Source: JBBQYA01 sp031412335
GTDB lineage: Bacteria; Bacteroidota; Bacteroidia; Sphingobacteriales; Sphingobacteriaceae
Length of the DNA: 64,000 nucleotides
Reading direction: 5' to 3'
Assembly (NCBI GenBank): GCA_031412335.1
Contig: JANOCT010000003.1
Span: 74,943 to 138,942 of the forward strand
Shown: piece after piece, positions 1-8,661 of the stretch
How positions within the stretch are numbered: the first letter of the stretch is position 1
How the letters are laid out: each line of letters starts with the position of its first letter
The notes under the pieces: generated by a model
What the model was told of the DNA's origin: nothing
Databases searched by the model: none
Seen by the model: only the letters and a program-made list of their open reading frames with translations
Translations under genes and position numbers: made by a program

Positions 1-429
1 TTTGCCTGTATTTTTATTTATGAATGTTTGAAATTTTATGTTAAAAAAGATTACCTCAGTTCAATTGCAATTTATGTACAATGGACTTTATTAAGTATTT
101 CCATTATTGTTTTAGGGTTTTATTATCAACATTTATATACCGCTATCACTTTTTTAACCTTAACTATTGTACTTATTGTTAATATATTTTTTATTAAACC
201 AACCTATTTTGGCAGGTTTCTATTAGGTTATTTGGTGGTTTTAATTCCGTTTGCAATCGTTAACGGTTTATTAACTTCTATTCCAGTGGTAATGTATAAT
301 GATGAAGAAAACCTAGGCATACGGATTGGAACAATTCCTTTGGACGACTTTTTTTATAATTTCAGTTTATTGTTGATCAACATTAATTTATTTGAATATT
401 TTAGAAATAAAAAAACTCAAATCCATTGA
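1..429 (+). CDS. Lycopene cyclase domain protein (CrtYcd type), 5'-truncated by the window edge
   Basis: The frame is open from base 1, so the window holds only the C-terminal 142 residues. Hydrophobic helices are followed by a segment reading RIGTIPLDDFFYNF. This matches the conserved acidic membrane motif (IRIG..P.EDFFY) of heterodimeric or fused CrtYc/CrtYd lycopene cyclases, which cyclise lycopene to beta-carotene in the membrane. In Bacteroidota the two halves are usually fused in one protein of about 230 residues, so about 90 residues would lie outside the window. An internal TTG at 28 is not the real start because upstream residues (FACIFIYECL) also fit the family. The next gene overlaps it by four bases, which suggests one carotenoid operon. 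Family assignment is from motif recognition only. Confidence 0.8.
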   Translation, partial: FACIFIYECLKFYVKKDYLSSIAIYVQWTLLSISIIVLGFYYQHLYTAITFLTLTIVLIVNIFFIKPTYFGRFLLGYLVVLIPFAIVNGLLTSIPVVMYNDEENLGIRIGTIPLDDFFYNFSLLLININLFEYFRNKKTQIH

Positions 430-665
430 ATACTAATTTACCCGAATACTCTAAACAACAAATAGCGCTACGAAACGGGCAAGATAAACCTGAAATTTGG
501 ATAGCGTTTAAGGGATTGATTTACGATGTTACCAAGAGTAGATTATGGCTTAGAGGTAAACATTATGAACACTGGGCAGGACAAGATTTGACAGAAGAAT
601 TAAAAGATGCACCACATACAGAAAGTGTTTTTTTACGATTTTCGGTAATTGGTAAGTTGAAATAA
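426..665 (+). CDS. Cytochrome b5-like heme/steroid-binding domain protein
   Basis: This 79-residue protein starts at TTG, overlapping the stop of the lycopene cyclase gene (translational coupling). It has the short cytochrome b5-like fold pattern: a lysine/aspartate-rich start, 'WIAFKGLIYDVTKSRLW', then 'HYEHWAGQDLTEELKDAPH'. The family binds heme or steroid, and small stand-alone members are known next to carotenoid genes in Bacteroidota. Its position suggests electron supply to a desaturase or hydroxylase encoded upstream of the window. Which electron partner it serves cannot be told from the sequence. Confidence 0.75.
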   Translation: MNTNLPEYSKQQIALRNGQDKPEIWIAFKGLIYDVTKSRLWLRGKHYEHWAGQDLTEELKDAPHTESVFLRFSVIGKLK

Positions 666-696
666 AATTAATTTATAAAGCTGATTATTCTTTTCC

Positions 697-737
697 GGAT
701 TACAAATCCTACAAGAGAGCTTCAGAATTACAAATTC
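697..737. repeat. Two small hairpins with a shared ACA loop
   Basis: GGATTACAAATCC (697-709) and GAATTACAAATTC (725-737) are both 5-bp perfect stems closed by the same ACA triloop, 28 bases apart. They lie in the 274-base gap between the cytochrome b5-like gene and the PfkB gene, directly before a dispersed repeat. Similar GGATTACAAATCC-type hairpins are, from memory, scattered in Bacteroidota intergenic DNA. Function unknown. Confidence 0.5.
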
Positions 738-781
738 CGAAGACCGAACTAGGTGATTTGTTTATAACTACAATTATCCCC

Positions 782-884
782 TTAGCCCGGATTGTAGCGA
801 CATCCTTTTTTGTGTCTAGAATCTGTGTGTTTTGCGTAAAACTTATTTCACAAAAAAGATACAGCGGAAAGCCGGAATAGCTTC
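782..884. repeat. Dispersed intergenic repeat, copy 1 of 3 (imperfect long hairpin)
   Basis: The left part reads AGCCCGGATTGTAGCGACAT plus a T-run; the right part reads AAAAAAGATACAGCGGAAAG followed by CCGGAATAGCTT. Ends can pair (AGC with GCT, CCGG with CCGG, T-run with A-run) to give a long imperfect hairpin. Closely related copies lie at 4732-4840 and 56216-56300. It probably corresponds to a dispersed flavobacterial or sphingobacterial element; whether it equals the Rfam Flavo-1 RNA was not tested. Confidence 0.7.
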
Positions 885-938
885 AACTCTAAAAAAGGAA
901 TCCTATTAATTTTAGAAAACCAATTCGTAAAACAAAAA

Positions 939-1865
939 CTAATCAATTAGCGAAATATCAAATTGGGAAAGTGTTTTAAATTGTTGAACACGTTCTGCAA
1001 TTTCTTCATCAGTTAAGTTCATTATTCTCTCAGTTCCGAATTTTTCTACACAAAAAGATGCGATGGCAGAACCATGAATAATTGCTCTTTTCATGTTTTC
1101 GAATCCAATATTTTTTGTTTTAGCCAGATATCCGATAAAACCACCTGCGAAACAATCTCCAGCTCCCGTCGGATCAAATACTTCTTCTAAAGGTAATGCG
1201 GGAGCAAAAAACACTTCTTTTTCATTAAATAGCAAAGCTCCGTGCTCACCTTTTTTGATAACTAGAAATTTAGGACCCATTGCCAAAATTACTTTTGCTG
1301 CTTTTACCAGTGAGTATTCGCCTGAAAGTTGGCGAGCCTCTGCGTCGTTAATTGTCAATACATCCACTCGTTTAATAACAGAAATTAAATCATCCAGGGC
1401 AATATCCATCCAGAAATTCATCGTATCCATCACAACTAATTTTGGTGTGTTTTGCAAACGATCTAAAACCGTAGCCTGCACGGAAGGAGTAAGATTCCCA
1501 AGCATAACAAATTCAGAGTTTTGGTAGTCATTCGGAATAATCGGGTCGAAATTGGCCAATACATTTAGCTCAGTAACCAATGTATCGCGACTATTCATAT
1601 CGTTATCATACTTTCCGGACCAGAAAAAGGACTTTTCATTTTCCTTAATTTGCAGTCCATCAGTATTTACCCCATGTGCATTTAATTCTTCTATTTTTTC
1701 TTTCGGAAAATCGTCCCCAACTACTGCAACTAGATTAATATTTTTTGTGAAATACGACGCAGCAAGCGAAATATAAGTTGCTGCACCTCCTACAATTTTG
1801 TCTGTTTTACCGAATGGAGTTTCAATCGCATCGAATGCGACCGTACCAATAACTAATAAGCTCAT
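939..1865 (-). CDS. PfkB-family carbohydrate/nucleoside kinase
   Basis: The 308-residue length is typical of ribokinase-like kinases. The N-terminal GG pair (VGGAAT, about residue 25) sits in the substrate-lid region, and the C-terminal signature DPTGAGDCFAGG starts at residue 231, with D237 as the predicted catalytic base and the GAGD anion hole. The enzyme phosphorylates a sugar or nucleoside hydroxyl with ATP. The sequence does not tell ribokinase, adenosine kinase or fructokinase apart. It is transcribed alone, facing away from tRNA-Asn. The start ATG is followed by a beta-strand typical of the family, so the start is secure. Confidence 0.85.
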   Translation of the reverse strand: MSLLVIGTVAFDAIETPFGKTDKIVGGAATYISLAASYFTKNINLVAVVGDDFPKEKIEELNAHGVNTDGLQIKENEKSFFWSGKYDNDMNSRDTLVTELNVLANFDPIIPNDYQNSEFVMLGNLTPSVQATVLDRLQNTPKLVVMDTMNFWMDIALDDLISVIKRVDVLTINDAEARQLSGEYSLVKAAKVILAMGPKFLVIKKGEHGALLFNEKEVFFAPALPLEEVFDPTGAGDCFAGGFIGYLAKTKNIGFENMKRAIIHGSAIASFCVEKFGTERIMNLTDEEIAERVQQFKTLSQFDISLID

Positions 1866-1886
1866 GAATATTTTTTTTTCGCAAAT

Positions 1887-1918
1887 ATTGCATAATTAAT
1901 TTTTATAGCCTAATATTG
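1887..1918 (+). promoter_or_regulatory. Putative Bacteroidota promoter of tRNA-Asn
   Basis: A TATTG element (about 1886-1890) and a TAATATTG box (1911-1918) are separated by 20 bases and end 17 bases before the tRNA 5' end. This resembles the TTTG / TAnnTTTG promoter read by the Bacteroidota primary sigma factor. Assigned by inspection only. Confidence 0.45.
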
Positions 1919-1935
1919 CACCTCGTTAAAAAAAC

Positions 1936-2012
1936 TCCTCAATAGCTCAGTTGGTTAGAGCAAATGACTGTTAATCATTAGGTCCCTGGTTCGAGTCCAG
2001 GTTGGGGAGCCA
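1936..2012 (+). tRNA. tRNA-Asn (anticodon GTT), CCA encoded
   Basis: A complete cloverleaf can be drawn: acceptor TCCTCAA with TTGGGGA, D arm with AGCTCAGTTGGTTAGAGC, anticodon stem AATGA/TCATT around CTGTTAA (anticodon GTT), and T arm CTGG-TTCGAGT-CCAG. The discriminator is G and CCA is encoded at 2010-2012. A rho-independent terminator follows at once, so the gene is a single-tRNA unit. Confidence 0.97.
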
Positions 2013-2036
2013 AAGCCACCGCAAGGTGGCTTTTTT
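2013..2036 (+). terminator. Rho-independent terminator of tRNA-Asn
   Basis: The stem AAGCCACC / GGTGGCTT with a GCAA tetraloop is followed by a run of T, immediately after the tRNA CCA end. Confidence 0.9.
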
Positions 2037-2185
2037 GTTTTTAAGGTACGTTAAACACATTTATTGTTCTGAATAAAAACGTTTTACAAAATAAAATTCA
2101 CCAAAGATTTATTGACTTATTAAACGAAAAAAAGCTACTTAGCCCAAGTACTATTTTTTTTACCTTTCGCTTTTAATATTCTAAT

Positions 2186-4648
2186 ATGATCTCAAAACTA
2201 TTCGTTAATGTATTATTTGTCGTTATAAGCCTTCAATCTTTTGCTCAATGGCAAAACGATCCCTCCGGAAAAATTCTTCAAAAAATAAAAAATTTGGAGG
2301 TTTTCGGTTCTGTTTTATATGTGGCAGCTCATCCTGATGATGAAAACACTCGATTGTTATCTTACTTTGCGCAAGAAAAGGGATATAGAACTGGCTACTT
2401 ATCTTTAACGCGTGGCGATGGAGGTCAGAATTTGATTGGGAAAGAACAAGGAGAGCTTCTGGGTGTATTACGAACACAGGAATTATTAGCTGCTAGAAAA
2501 ATAGACGGAGCCGAACAGTTTTTTAGTCGCGCTTATGATTTTGGTTATTCAAAAACACCTGAAGAAACATTTGAATTTTGGGGAAAAGAAAAAATACTTT
2601 CCGATGTAGTTTGGGTAATTAGAAATTTTAAGCCTGATGTTATAATAACTCGTTTTCCGACAACTGGCGAAGGTGGACATGGCCATCATACCGCTTCTGC
2701 GATTTTAGCAGGTGAAGCGTTTGAAGCTGCAGCAGATCCAAAAAGATTTCCTGAACAACTAAAATACGTACAAGTATGGCAGGCAAAACGACTATTTTGG
2801 AATACATTTAATTTCGGAACCACCAATACTACAGCTGAAGATCAATTACAATTTGACGTAGGAGCTTACAATCCTTTAACTGGTTTATCGATTGGTGAAA
2901 TTGCTGCAAAGAGCCGTACAAGTCACAAAAGTCAAGGTTTTGGAAGTTCAGGAAGCCGCGGCACACAAATAGAATATTTGAAATATATAAAAGGTTGGAA
3001 GGCAAATAAAACTCCCTTTGATAGTATTAGTACTACCATAACCCGTGCAGGATTAAATGAGAAATTCGAAAAACAAGTTAAAAAGATCATTGAATTATAT
3101 GATGCTGCAGCTCCTGAAAAAAGTATTGAACAATTATTAGAAGCCAGAAATTTAGCTGAATCATTTAAAGATGGTTATTGGAAAGATTTAAAAGTAAAGC
3201 AATTAAATATATTAATTCAAATGTGTGCTGGATTATATGTTGAAGCTATTTCAGCTGAAAATTCGACTTCAGTACAAGAAAAGATTAAAATTAATTTTCA
3301 GGTATCAAAACGACTAAATACACAAATAGAATTAAAAGATATAAGTCTTCCGATGTTCGACACAACATTTAATAAAGTATTGGAAACAAACAAAAATTTA
3401 GTTTTTTCGACTATTTATTTAATAAATGAAAATATAGAATTAAGCAGTCCTTTTTGGTTAAAAAATATTTTAGATGAAGGTAGTTTTTCAATTGCTGATC
3501 AAACATTGATTGGGCAAGCCGAGAACAAAGCAGGTTTAAGTTGCGAATTTAATTTTTTGGTGAACGGAAAATCATTAGTAATTAATAGTCCGGTTGTGTT
3601 TCGAATAACAGATCCAGTAAAAGGAGAAATCATAAAACCATTGGAAATTTTACCAGCTGTTACGTTAAATTTTGAAGAAAAAGCATTTTTAATTACATCA
3701 AAAGAAGAAAAAGAAATACGTATTTCTTTAAAGTCTGGAAAAGCAAATATTAGTGGAGAGGTAAGACTTAACGCTCCCAAAGGATATGTAATTTCACCAA
3801 CCTCAAGTAAATTTACCATACAAAAAAAAGGCAATGAACAGCAATTAATGTTTAAGCTAAAAGCAGAAAAAGATATAATTGCAGTTGGGAAAATAAATGC
3901 TGTAGCAATAGTTGATGGAAAAAATTATGATAAATCAATTAAAAGGATAGAATACGATCATATTCCAGAGCAACTAATTTTAGAAAATGCTGTAGCTAAA
4001 ATTGCTAAAACAAACTTGACAATTGCAGGTAAAAATATCGGCTATATAAAAGGAGCTGAAGACGCTATTCCGGAAGCATTAAAAAGTCTTGGATTTAATG
4101 TTATTACCTTAAACGATGAACAATTAACGAATGGAAACTTATCTGGATATGATGCGATTGTTTCAGGTATAAGAGCTTTTAATACCAACGAAAGAATAGG
4201 ATTTTATCACGATAACTTGATGAAATATGTAGAAAACGGTGGCATATTTTTAGTTCAATACAACACAAATAATTTTATTGGTTCGGTGAAGACCGAAATG
4301 GGACCATACCCAATTAAGTTAGGTCGGGAAAGAGTTACTGATGAAAAAGCAGTTGTTAAGTTATTAAATGAGAATCATCCAATTTTTAATTTCCCAAATA
4401 AAATAAATGCATCTGATTTTGAAGGATGGATTCAAGAAAGAAGTTTGTACCATGCAACGGAATGGGATAAAAATTACACTCCCTTAATTTCTATGAATGA
4501 TAAAGGTGAAAAAGCAAATGAGGGAAGTTTATTAGTTACTGATTATGGGAAAGGAAGATTTATTTATACGGGTTTGTCATTCTTTAGAGAACTACCAGCT
4601 GGCGTGCCAGGCGCTTATCGTTTATTTGTAAATTTGATTAGTAAATAA
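2186..4648 (+). CDS. Secreted PIG-L (LmbE-like) zinc deacetylase with long C-terminal region
   Basis: An N-terminal signal peptide (residues 1 to about 20, ending SFAQ) is followed by a PIG-L domain (about 40-260) with the zinc motif AHPDDE at 48-53 and a second histidine cluster HGHH at 165-168. PIG-L enzymes remove acetyl groups from N-acetylglucosamine-type substrates. The remaining ~550 residues contain beta-rich segments and a C-terminal GATase-like alpha/beta region (about 610-820). This 820-residue architecture is common in Bacteroidota and is probably periplasmic. It stands alone after tRNA-Asn. The substrate is unknown. Confidence 0.85.
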   Translation: MISKLFVNVLFVVISLQSFAQWQNDPSGKILQKIKNLEVFGSVLYVAAHPDDENTRLLSYFAQEKGYRTGYLSLTRGDGGQNLIGKEQGELLGVLRTQELLAARKIDGAEQFFSRAYDFGYSKTPEETFEFWGKEKILSDVVWVIRNFKPDVIITRFPTTGEGGHGHHTASAILAGEAFEAAADPKRFPEQLKYVQVWQAKRLFWNTFNFGTTNTTAEDQLQFDVGAYNPLTGLSIGEIAAKSRTSHKSQGFGSSGSRGTQIEYLKYIKGWKANKTPFDSISTTITRAGLNEKFEKQVKKIIELYDAAAPEKSIEQLLEARNLAESFKDGYWKDLKVKQLNILIQMCAGLYVEAISAENSTSVQEKIKINFQVSKRLNTQIELKDISLPMFDTTFNKVLETNKNLVFSTIYLINENIELSSPFWLKNILDEGSFSIADQTLIGQAENKAGLSCEFNFLVNGKSLVINSPVVFRITDPVKGEIIKPLEILPAVTLNFEEKAFLITSKEEKEIRISLKSGKANISGEVRLNAPKGYVISPTSSKFTIQKKGNEQQLMFKLKAEKDIIAVGKINAVAIVDGKNYDKSIKRIEYDHIPEQLILENAVAKIAKTNLTIAGKNIGYIKGAEDAIPEALKSLGFNVITLNDEQLTNGNLSGYDAIVSGIRAFNTNERIGFYHDNLMKYVENGGIFLVQYNTNNFIGSVKTEMGPYPIKLGRERVTDEKAVVKLLNENHPIFNFPNKINASDFEGWIQERSLYHATEWDKNYTPLISMNDKGEKANEGSLLVTDYGKGRFIYTGLSFFRELPAGVPGAYRLFVNLISK

Positions 4649-4731
4649 TTGAAAATGATATGAATAAGAGTAATTTTTCTCATTTCTATTTTTGAAATCT
4701 TTAAAAATCATCCTAAAATCTGATTTCTTCC

Positions 4732-4840
4732 ATTAACCCGGATTGAAGCGGCATCTAGTCAGAAATGACGAGATAAGTTCCTTTTTTTCTTAACAAAACA
4801 ATTAAAACAAAAAAGATACAGCGGAAAACCGGATTAGCTT
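4732..4840. repeat. Dispersed intergenic repeat, copy 2 of 3
   Basis: Left arm ACCCGGATTGAAGCGGCATC, right arm AAAAAAGATACAGCGGAAAA then CCGGATTAGCTTT. The loop portion shares AAAACAATTAAAACAAAAAA with the copy at 56216-56300, so the similarity extends beyond the stem. It fills much of the 324-base gap between the PIG-L gene and the YbjQ gene; nothing else gene-like is seen there. Confidence 0.75.
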
Positions 4841-4851
4841 TAAATCTTTTT

Positions 4852-4859
4852 TATTTTTG
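4852..4859 (+). promoter_or_regulatory. Putative -7 promoter box TATTTTTG
   Basis: TATTTTTG fits the Bacteroidota TAnnTTTG -7 element and lies directly after the dispersed repeat and about 113 bases before the YbjQ-family ATG. If used, it gives an AT-rich leader of about 105 bases. No convincing -33 TTTG is visible. Confidence 0.35.
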
Positions 4860-4971
4860 CTTCGGTAATTTTTATATTGATAATAATTAATTACAAAATA
4901 ATTTAAATAACCCAAAATTTCAAATTAAATAATTTAAAATAAATACTATAAACTAATTAACCTTTAAAAAA

Positions 4972-5295
4972 ATGTTAGTAACAACCACCAACACCATTGA
5001 AAATAAAAAAATATCTACTTATTTAGGTTTAGTAAGTGGAGAAGCCATAATCGGAGCCAACTTTATTAAAGATATTTTTGCTAGTGTTCGGGATATTGTG
5101 GGAGGCAGATCTGGTTCGTATGAAGAAGGTTTGCGAGAAGCAAAAGATATTGCATTGACAGAAATGATGGATCAAGCGAAAAAATTAGGAGCAAATGCTG
5201 TTATTGCTGTGGATTTAGATTTTGAAACTATTGGAAGTAATGGCAGTATGTTGATGGTTTGTGCAACTGGAACGGCGGTTATTCTTCAAGATTAA
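4972..5295 (+). CDS. YbjQ/UPF0145 family protein (putative heavy-metal-binding domain)
   Basis: This 107-residue protein matches the YbjQ family throughout: 'TTNTIENKKISTYLGLVSGE' at the start, then 'KDIFASVRDIVGGRSGSYE', 'A..EM..QAKKLGANAVIAVDLDFE' and a C-terminal 'ATGTAV'. Members form pentameric rings annotated as heavy-metal-binding, but the biological role is not settled. There is no signal peptide, so it is cytoplasmic. The start lies in an AT-rich leader ending TTTAAAAAA with no Shine-Dalgarno, as usual in this phylum. Confidence 0.9.
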   Translation: MLVTTTNTIENKKISTYLGLVSGEAIIGANFIKDIFASVRDIVGGRSGSYEEGLREAKDIALTEMMDQAKKLGANAVIAVDLDFETIGSNGSMLMVCATGTAVILQD

Positions 5296-5332
5296 ATAAA
5301 TACCTTGGAATAATTTTCGCTTTTAGGTGTTT

Positions 5333-6271
5333 ATGAAATTAAATAAAGCATTTTTTGTAAGCACTTGGGATATATTAAAACATACGTTTACCAACTTTTT
5401 TGAAGATAGAGGAATGAAGTTAAGCGCTTCTTTAGCGTATTACACTATTTTTTCTCTAGCTCCGATGCTTATTGTCATTATTTCGTTAAGTGGGATATTC
5501 TTTGGATCGGACGCAATTGAAGGGAAAATTTTTTCACAGATAAATGAGTTTGTTGGCAATCAAGCTGCGCTTCAGATTCAGGAAATAATAAAAAATGCTC
5601 AAAAATCAGGTGATAGTCAGTTTGCAGTACTTGTTGGTTTAATCACTTTAGGAATTGGAGCTACAGGTATTTTTATTGAAATACAAGATTCTATTAATTT
5701 TATTTGGCATGTAAAAGCCAAACCAAAAAGAGGTTGGGTTAAAATGCTTTTAAATAGATTTATTTCCTTTTCATTGGTTGTCAGTTTGGGTTTTTTACTA
5801 ATAGTTTCGCTGGTAATTAATGGTTTAATGATCGCATTGAGTTCCCAGCTTAATAAGTATTTTCCGGACATTACATTGCTCTTTGTAAACATTTTTAATT
5901 TGGTTTTAACTTTTAGTGTTATTAGTTTTCTATTTGCAATTATTTTTAAAATTTTACCGGATGTTAAAATTCGGTGGCGAGATGTGTCAGTTGGTGCAAT
6001 GTTTACTGCATTATTATTTATGTTAGGAAAATATTTTATTGGACTATACTTAGGGCAAGGAGATTTAGGTTCAGCTTATGGTGCTGCCGGTTCTTTAATA
6101 ATTATTTTACTTTGGGTATATTATTCTTCTGTGATTCTCTATTTCGGAGCTGAATTTACACAGGTTTATGCAGAAAAAATAGGCTGTAGAATTGAACCAT
6201 CAGATTATGCCGTTTATGTTTCCACTGTAATCAAAGAAAAAGTTGTAGATGTATTACCAAAGCAAAATTAA
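5333..6271 (+). CDS. YihY/BrkB-family inner-membrane protein
   Basis: This membrane protein has about six predicted transmembrane helices. The family hallmark 'RGMKLSASLAYYTIFSLAPM' lies near residues 26-45, and the C-terminal 'LGSAYGAAGSLIIILLWVYYSS....GAEFTQVYA' is also typical. BrkB/YihY proteins were wrongly called ribonuclease BN in the past; their role (transport or envelope) is unknown. I choose the ATG at 5333 over a GTG two codons upstream. The gene follows YbjQ by 37 bases and may share its transcript. Confidence 0.9.
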   Translation: MKLNKAFFVSTWDILKHTFTNFFEDRGMKLSASLAYYTIFSLAPMLIVIISLSGIFFGSDAIEGKIFSQINEFVGNQAALQIQEIIKNAQKSGDSQFAVLVGLITLGIGATGIFIEIQDSINFIWHVKAKPKRGWVKMLLNRFISFSLVVSLGFLLIVSLVINGLMIALSSQLNKYFPDITLLFVNIFNLVLTFSVISFLFAIIFKILPDVKIRWRDVSVGAMFTALLFMLGKYFIGLYLGQGDLGSAYGAAGSLIIILLWVYYSSVILYFGAEFTQVYAEKIGCRIEPSDYAVYVSTVIKEKVVDVLPKQN

Positions 6272-6286
6272 TTTAGCTTTGACTAT

Positions 6287-6409
6287 ATGTCTGACGAAAA
6301 CGAAAAACCTCCTTTTTTAAAAACTTGGAATAGCGTTTATTCCATGGTTATTATCAATTTGATTCTGACCATTATAGTTTTTGGAATAATTACCTTTTAT
6401 TTCCAATGA
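6287..6409 (+). CDS. 40-aa single-pass membrane protein coupled to the SSS symporter
   Basis: The short frame encodes a charged N-terminus (MSDENEKPPFLKTWN) followed by one hydrophobic helix (about residues 17-38). Its stop overlaps the symporter start as ATGA, so the two are translationally coupled. I recall similar tiny proteins directly before sodium:solute symporters in other Bacteroidota, where they are mostly unannotated. It may be an accessory subunit that stabilises the transporter; that is inference. It is too short for most gene-calling cut-offs. Confidence 0.75.
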   Translation: MSDENEKPPFLKTWNSVYSMVIINLILTIIVFGIITFYFQ

Positions 6410-8100
6410 GCACGATAGATTGGATTGTACTTGCTACAACGTTACTTTTTATTGTTGTTTATGGAATATATAGAAGCAGAGGCAGTAAAAATATTCACGA
6501 TTATTTGCTGGCAAATCAATCGATGCCTTGGTACAGTGTAGGCATTTCTGTGATGGCAACGCAAGCTAGTGCGATAACATTTTTATCAGCTCCTGGGCAG
6601 GCTTTTACAGATGGGATGCGTTTCGTTCAATTCTATTTTGGATTGCCTTTAGCCATGGTTGTGCTCTGTGTTACCTTTATTCCTATTTATCACCGGCTAA
6701 AAATTTATACTGCGTATGAATATCTAGAAGGAAGATTTGACTTAAAAACCCGTGTATTTACAGCCATATTATTTTTGATTCAACGAGGATTAGCGGCAGG
6801 ATTAACAATTTATGCACCTGCAATTATTCTTTCGACTTTGCTCAATTGGGATGTCAACTATACGATATTTTTTATTGGTGGCTTAGTTGTTCTATATACT
6901 GTATCTGGTGGAACAAAAGCCGTTGCCTATACTCAAATGCAACAAATGGCTATTATTTTTATCGGGATGTTTCTTGCTGGCTTTATGGTTGTGAAAATGT
7001 TGCCCGAAGAAATTTCTTTTGGAAATGCTATTACAATTGCCGGTGATTTAGGCAAAATGAATGTATTGGATTTAAATTTTGATTTAACTAATCGATACAA
7101 TATTTGGTCAGGATTAATTGGTGGATTTTTTCTTGCACTCTCCTATTTCGGCACAGATCAATCGCAGGTTGGACGGTATTTATCTGGAAAATCAATTACA
7201 GAAAGTAGATTAGGTTTGGTTATGAATGGAATGTTGAAAATTCCAATGCAGTTTTTTATCTTATTAATCGGTATTCTGGTTTTTGTTTTTTATCAATTTC
7301 AGCAAGCACCTGTTAATTTTAATAGCTCAGAATTAAAAAAAGTAAAATCAAGTATTTATGCAGATGATGTATTGCAATTAGAAAAAAAACATCAGGACAT
7401 TCAATTAAAAAATCAGGAAGAAGTAAAACTGCTTGCAAAAGCAATTAGGCAAGATGAGACTGAAAAGAGAGAAGTTGCAAAGAATAACGTAAAAGCATAT
7501 CAAAAAGAAATGGCTGGCATACGAACAGACGTGCAACTTTTAATGACTAAGAATGATAAAAAAGCAAATATTAACGATACAAATTATATCTTTTTAACTT
7601 TTGTTACAAAGTTTCTACCCGTTGGTTTAATTGGGTTATTAATAGCTGTGGTTTTTTCAGCATCTATGAGTTCTACAGCTGGAGAATTAAATTCGTTAGC
7701 ATCAACGTCTGTAATTGATATTTATAAACGCCTATTTAAGAAAGATGGAAACGATGCTCATTATTTATGGGCATCCAGATTATTCACTATTATTTGGGGA
7801 GCTTATGCAATATTTGTTGCTCAGTTTGCCAACAGAATGGGAAGTTTAATTGAAGCAGTAAATATTTTAGGGTCATTATTTTATGGTACCATTCTCGGAA
7901 TATTTTTAGTAGGTTTTTATTTTAAAACTATTAAATCGAATGCTGTTTTCTACGGTGCTGTAGCAGCAGAACTATGCGTATTATTTATTTATTGGCTAGA
8001 TTTAGTTGCATTTCTTTGGCTAAATTTAATTGGATGTCTGTTGGTAATTACATTTGCATGGAGTTTTGAGAGGTTTACAAAAAAAATCAAGGTGATTTAG
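6406..8100 (+). CDS. Sodium:solute symporter (SSS family)
   Basis: This 564-residue protein has about 13 hydrophobic helices. SSS motifs include 'FLSAPGQAFTDGMRF' in TM2-3 and 'GTDQSQVGRYLSGKS' about residue 247. It moves a solute into the cell with Na+; the substrate is not readable. Between helices near residues 300 and 395 is an unusually long hydrophilic, Lys/Glu-rich insert (about 90 residues, coiled-coil-like), a feature of Bacteroidota members. The start overlaps the 40-aa membrane gene (ATGA). Confidence 0.9.
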   Translation: MSTIDWIVLATTLLFIVVYGIYRSRGSKNIHDYLLANQSMPWYSVGISVMATQASAITFLSAPGQAFTDGMRFVQFYFGLPLAMVVLCVTFIPIYHRLKIYTAYEYLEGRFDLKTRVFTAILFLIQRGLAAGLTIYAPAIILSTLLNWDVNYTIFFIGGLVVLYTVSGGTKAVAYTQMQQMAIIFIGMFLAGFMVVKMLPEEISFGNAITIAGDLGKMNVLDLNFDLTNRYNIWSGLIGGFFLALSYFGTDQSQVGRYLSGKSITESRLGLVMNGMLKIPMQFFILLIGILVFVFYQFQQAPVNFNSSELKKVKSSIYADDVLQLEKKHQDIQLKNQEEVKLLAKAIRQDETEKREVAKNNVKAYQKEMAGIRTDVQLLMTKNDKKANINDTNYIFLTFVTKFLPVGLIGLLIAVVFSASMSSTAGELNSLASTSVIDIYKRLFKKDGNDAHYLWASRLFTIIWGAYAIFVAQFANRMGSLIEAVNILGSLFYGTILGIFLVGFYFKTIKSNAVFYGAVAAELCVLFIYWLDLVAFLWLNLIGCLLVITFAWSFERFTKKIKVI

Positions 8101-8127
8101 CCTATTCAATTAAAGAATTTAAATAAA

Positions 8128-8661
8128 ATGCCAATCAACCTCCAACCCTTAATCCAAAACGAGCTAATAAAACTAATTCCATTAAAAGAATCAGATTTTG
8201 AAATGTTGTATAAAGTTGCTTCTGATCCTTTAATTTGGGAACAACATCCAAACAAAAACAGGTATCAAAAAGAAGTATTTAAAACATTTTTTGAAGGAGC
8301 AATAAAATCTAAAGGTGCTTTTTTAGTTTTTAATAAAAAGACTGAGCAGCTAATTGGCAGTTCCAGATATTATGATTTTGATGAAGAAAATAGCTCAATT
8401 GCAATCGGTTATACATTTTTATCAAGAGATCATTGGGGAACAACTTACAATAACGCATTAAAAACTTTAATGCTTAATTATGCTTTTGAATTCGTAGATA
8501 AGGTGATATTTCATATCGGAGCTGAAAACATACGATCGCAAAAAGCAATTGCAAAATTAGGCGCAATAAAAACAGATGAAATTGAAATGGAATATTTTGG
8601 AGAAGAGAAAAAGCTAAATTTTATTTATGAAATTGAAAAAAGTAATTGGAATTTGTTTTAA
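8128..8661 (+). CDS. GNAT-family N-acetyltransferase (RimJ/RimL-like)
   Basis: The 177 residues fit the Acetyltransf_3 subgroup. After an N-terminal 'LIPLKESDFEMLYKVASDP', the central strand is 'IAIGYTFLSRDHWGTTYNNALK', where the acetyl-CoA loop is usually R/Q-x-x-G-x-G/A and here reads HWGTTYN, followed by 'ENIRSQKAIAKLGA'. Such enzymes acetylate protein N-termini or small molecules. It is 27 bases after the symporter on the same strand. The modified loop makes the substrate and even activity uncertain. Confidence 0.85.
   Translation: MPINLQPLIQNELIKLIPLKESDFEMLYKVASDPLIWEQHPNKNRYQKEVFKTFFEGAIKSKGAFLVFNKKTEQLIGSSRYYDFDEENSSIAIGYTFLSRDHWGTTYNNALKTLMLNYAFEFVDKVIFHIGAENIRSQKAIAKLGAIKTDEIEMEYFGEEKKLNFIYEIEKSNWNLF

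Noticed and set aside
1093..1776. Two long open frames (144 and 74 residues) on the plus strand opposite the PfkB gene
   Set aside because: They lie antisense to a kinase with a full set of motifs and have no recognisable family.
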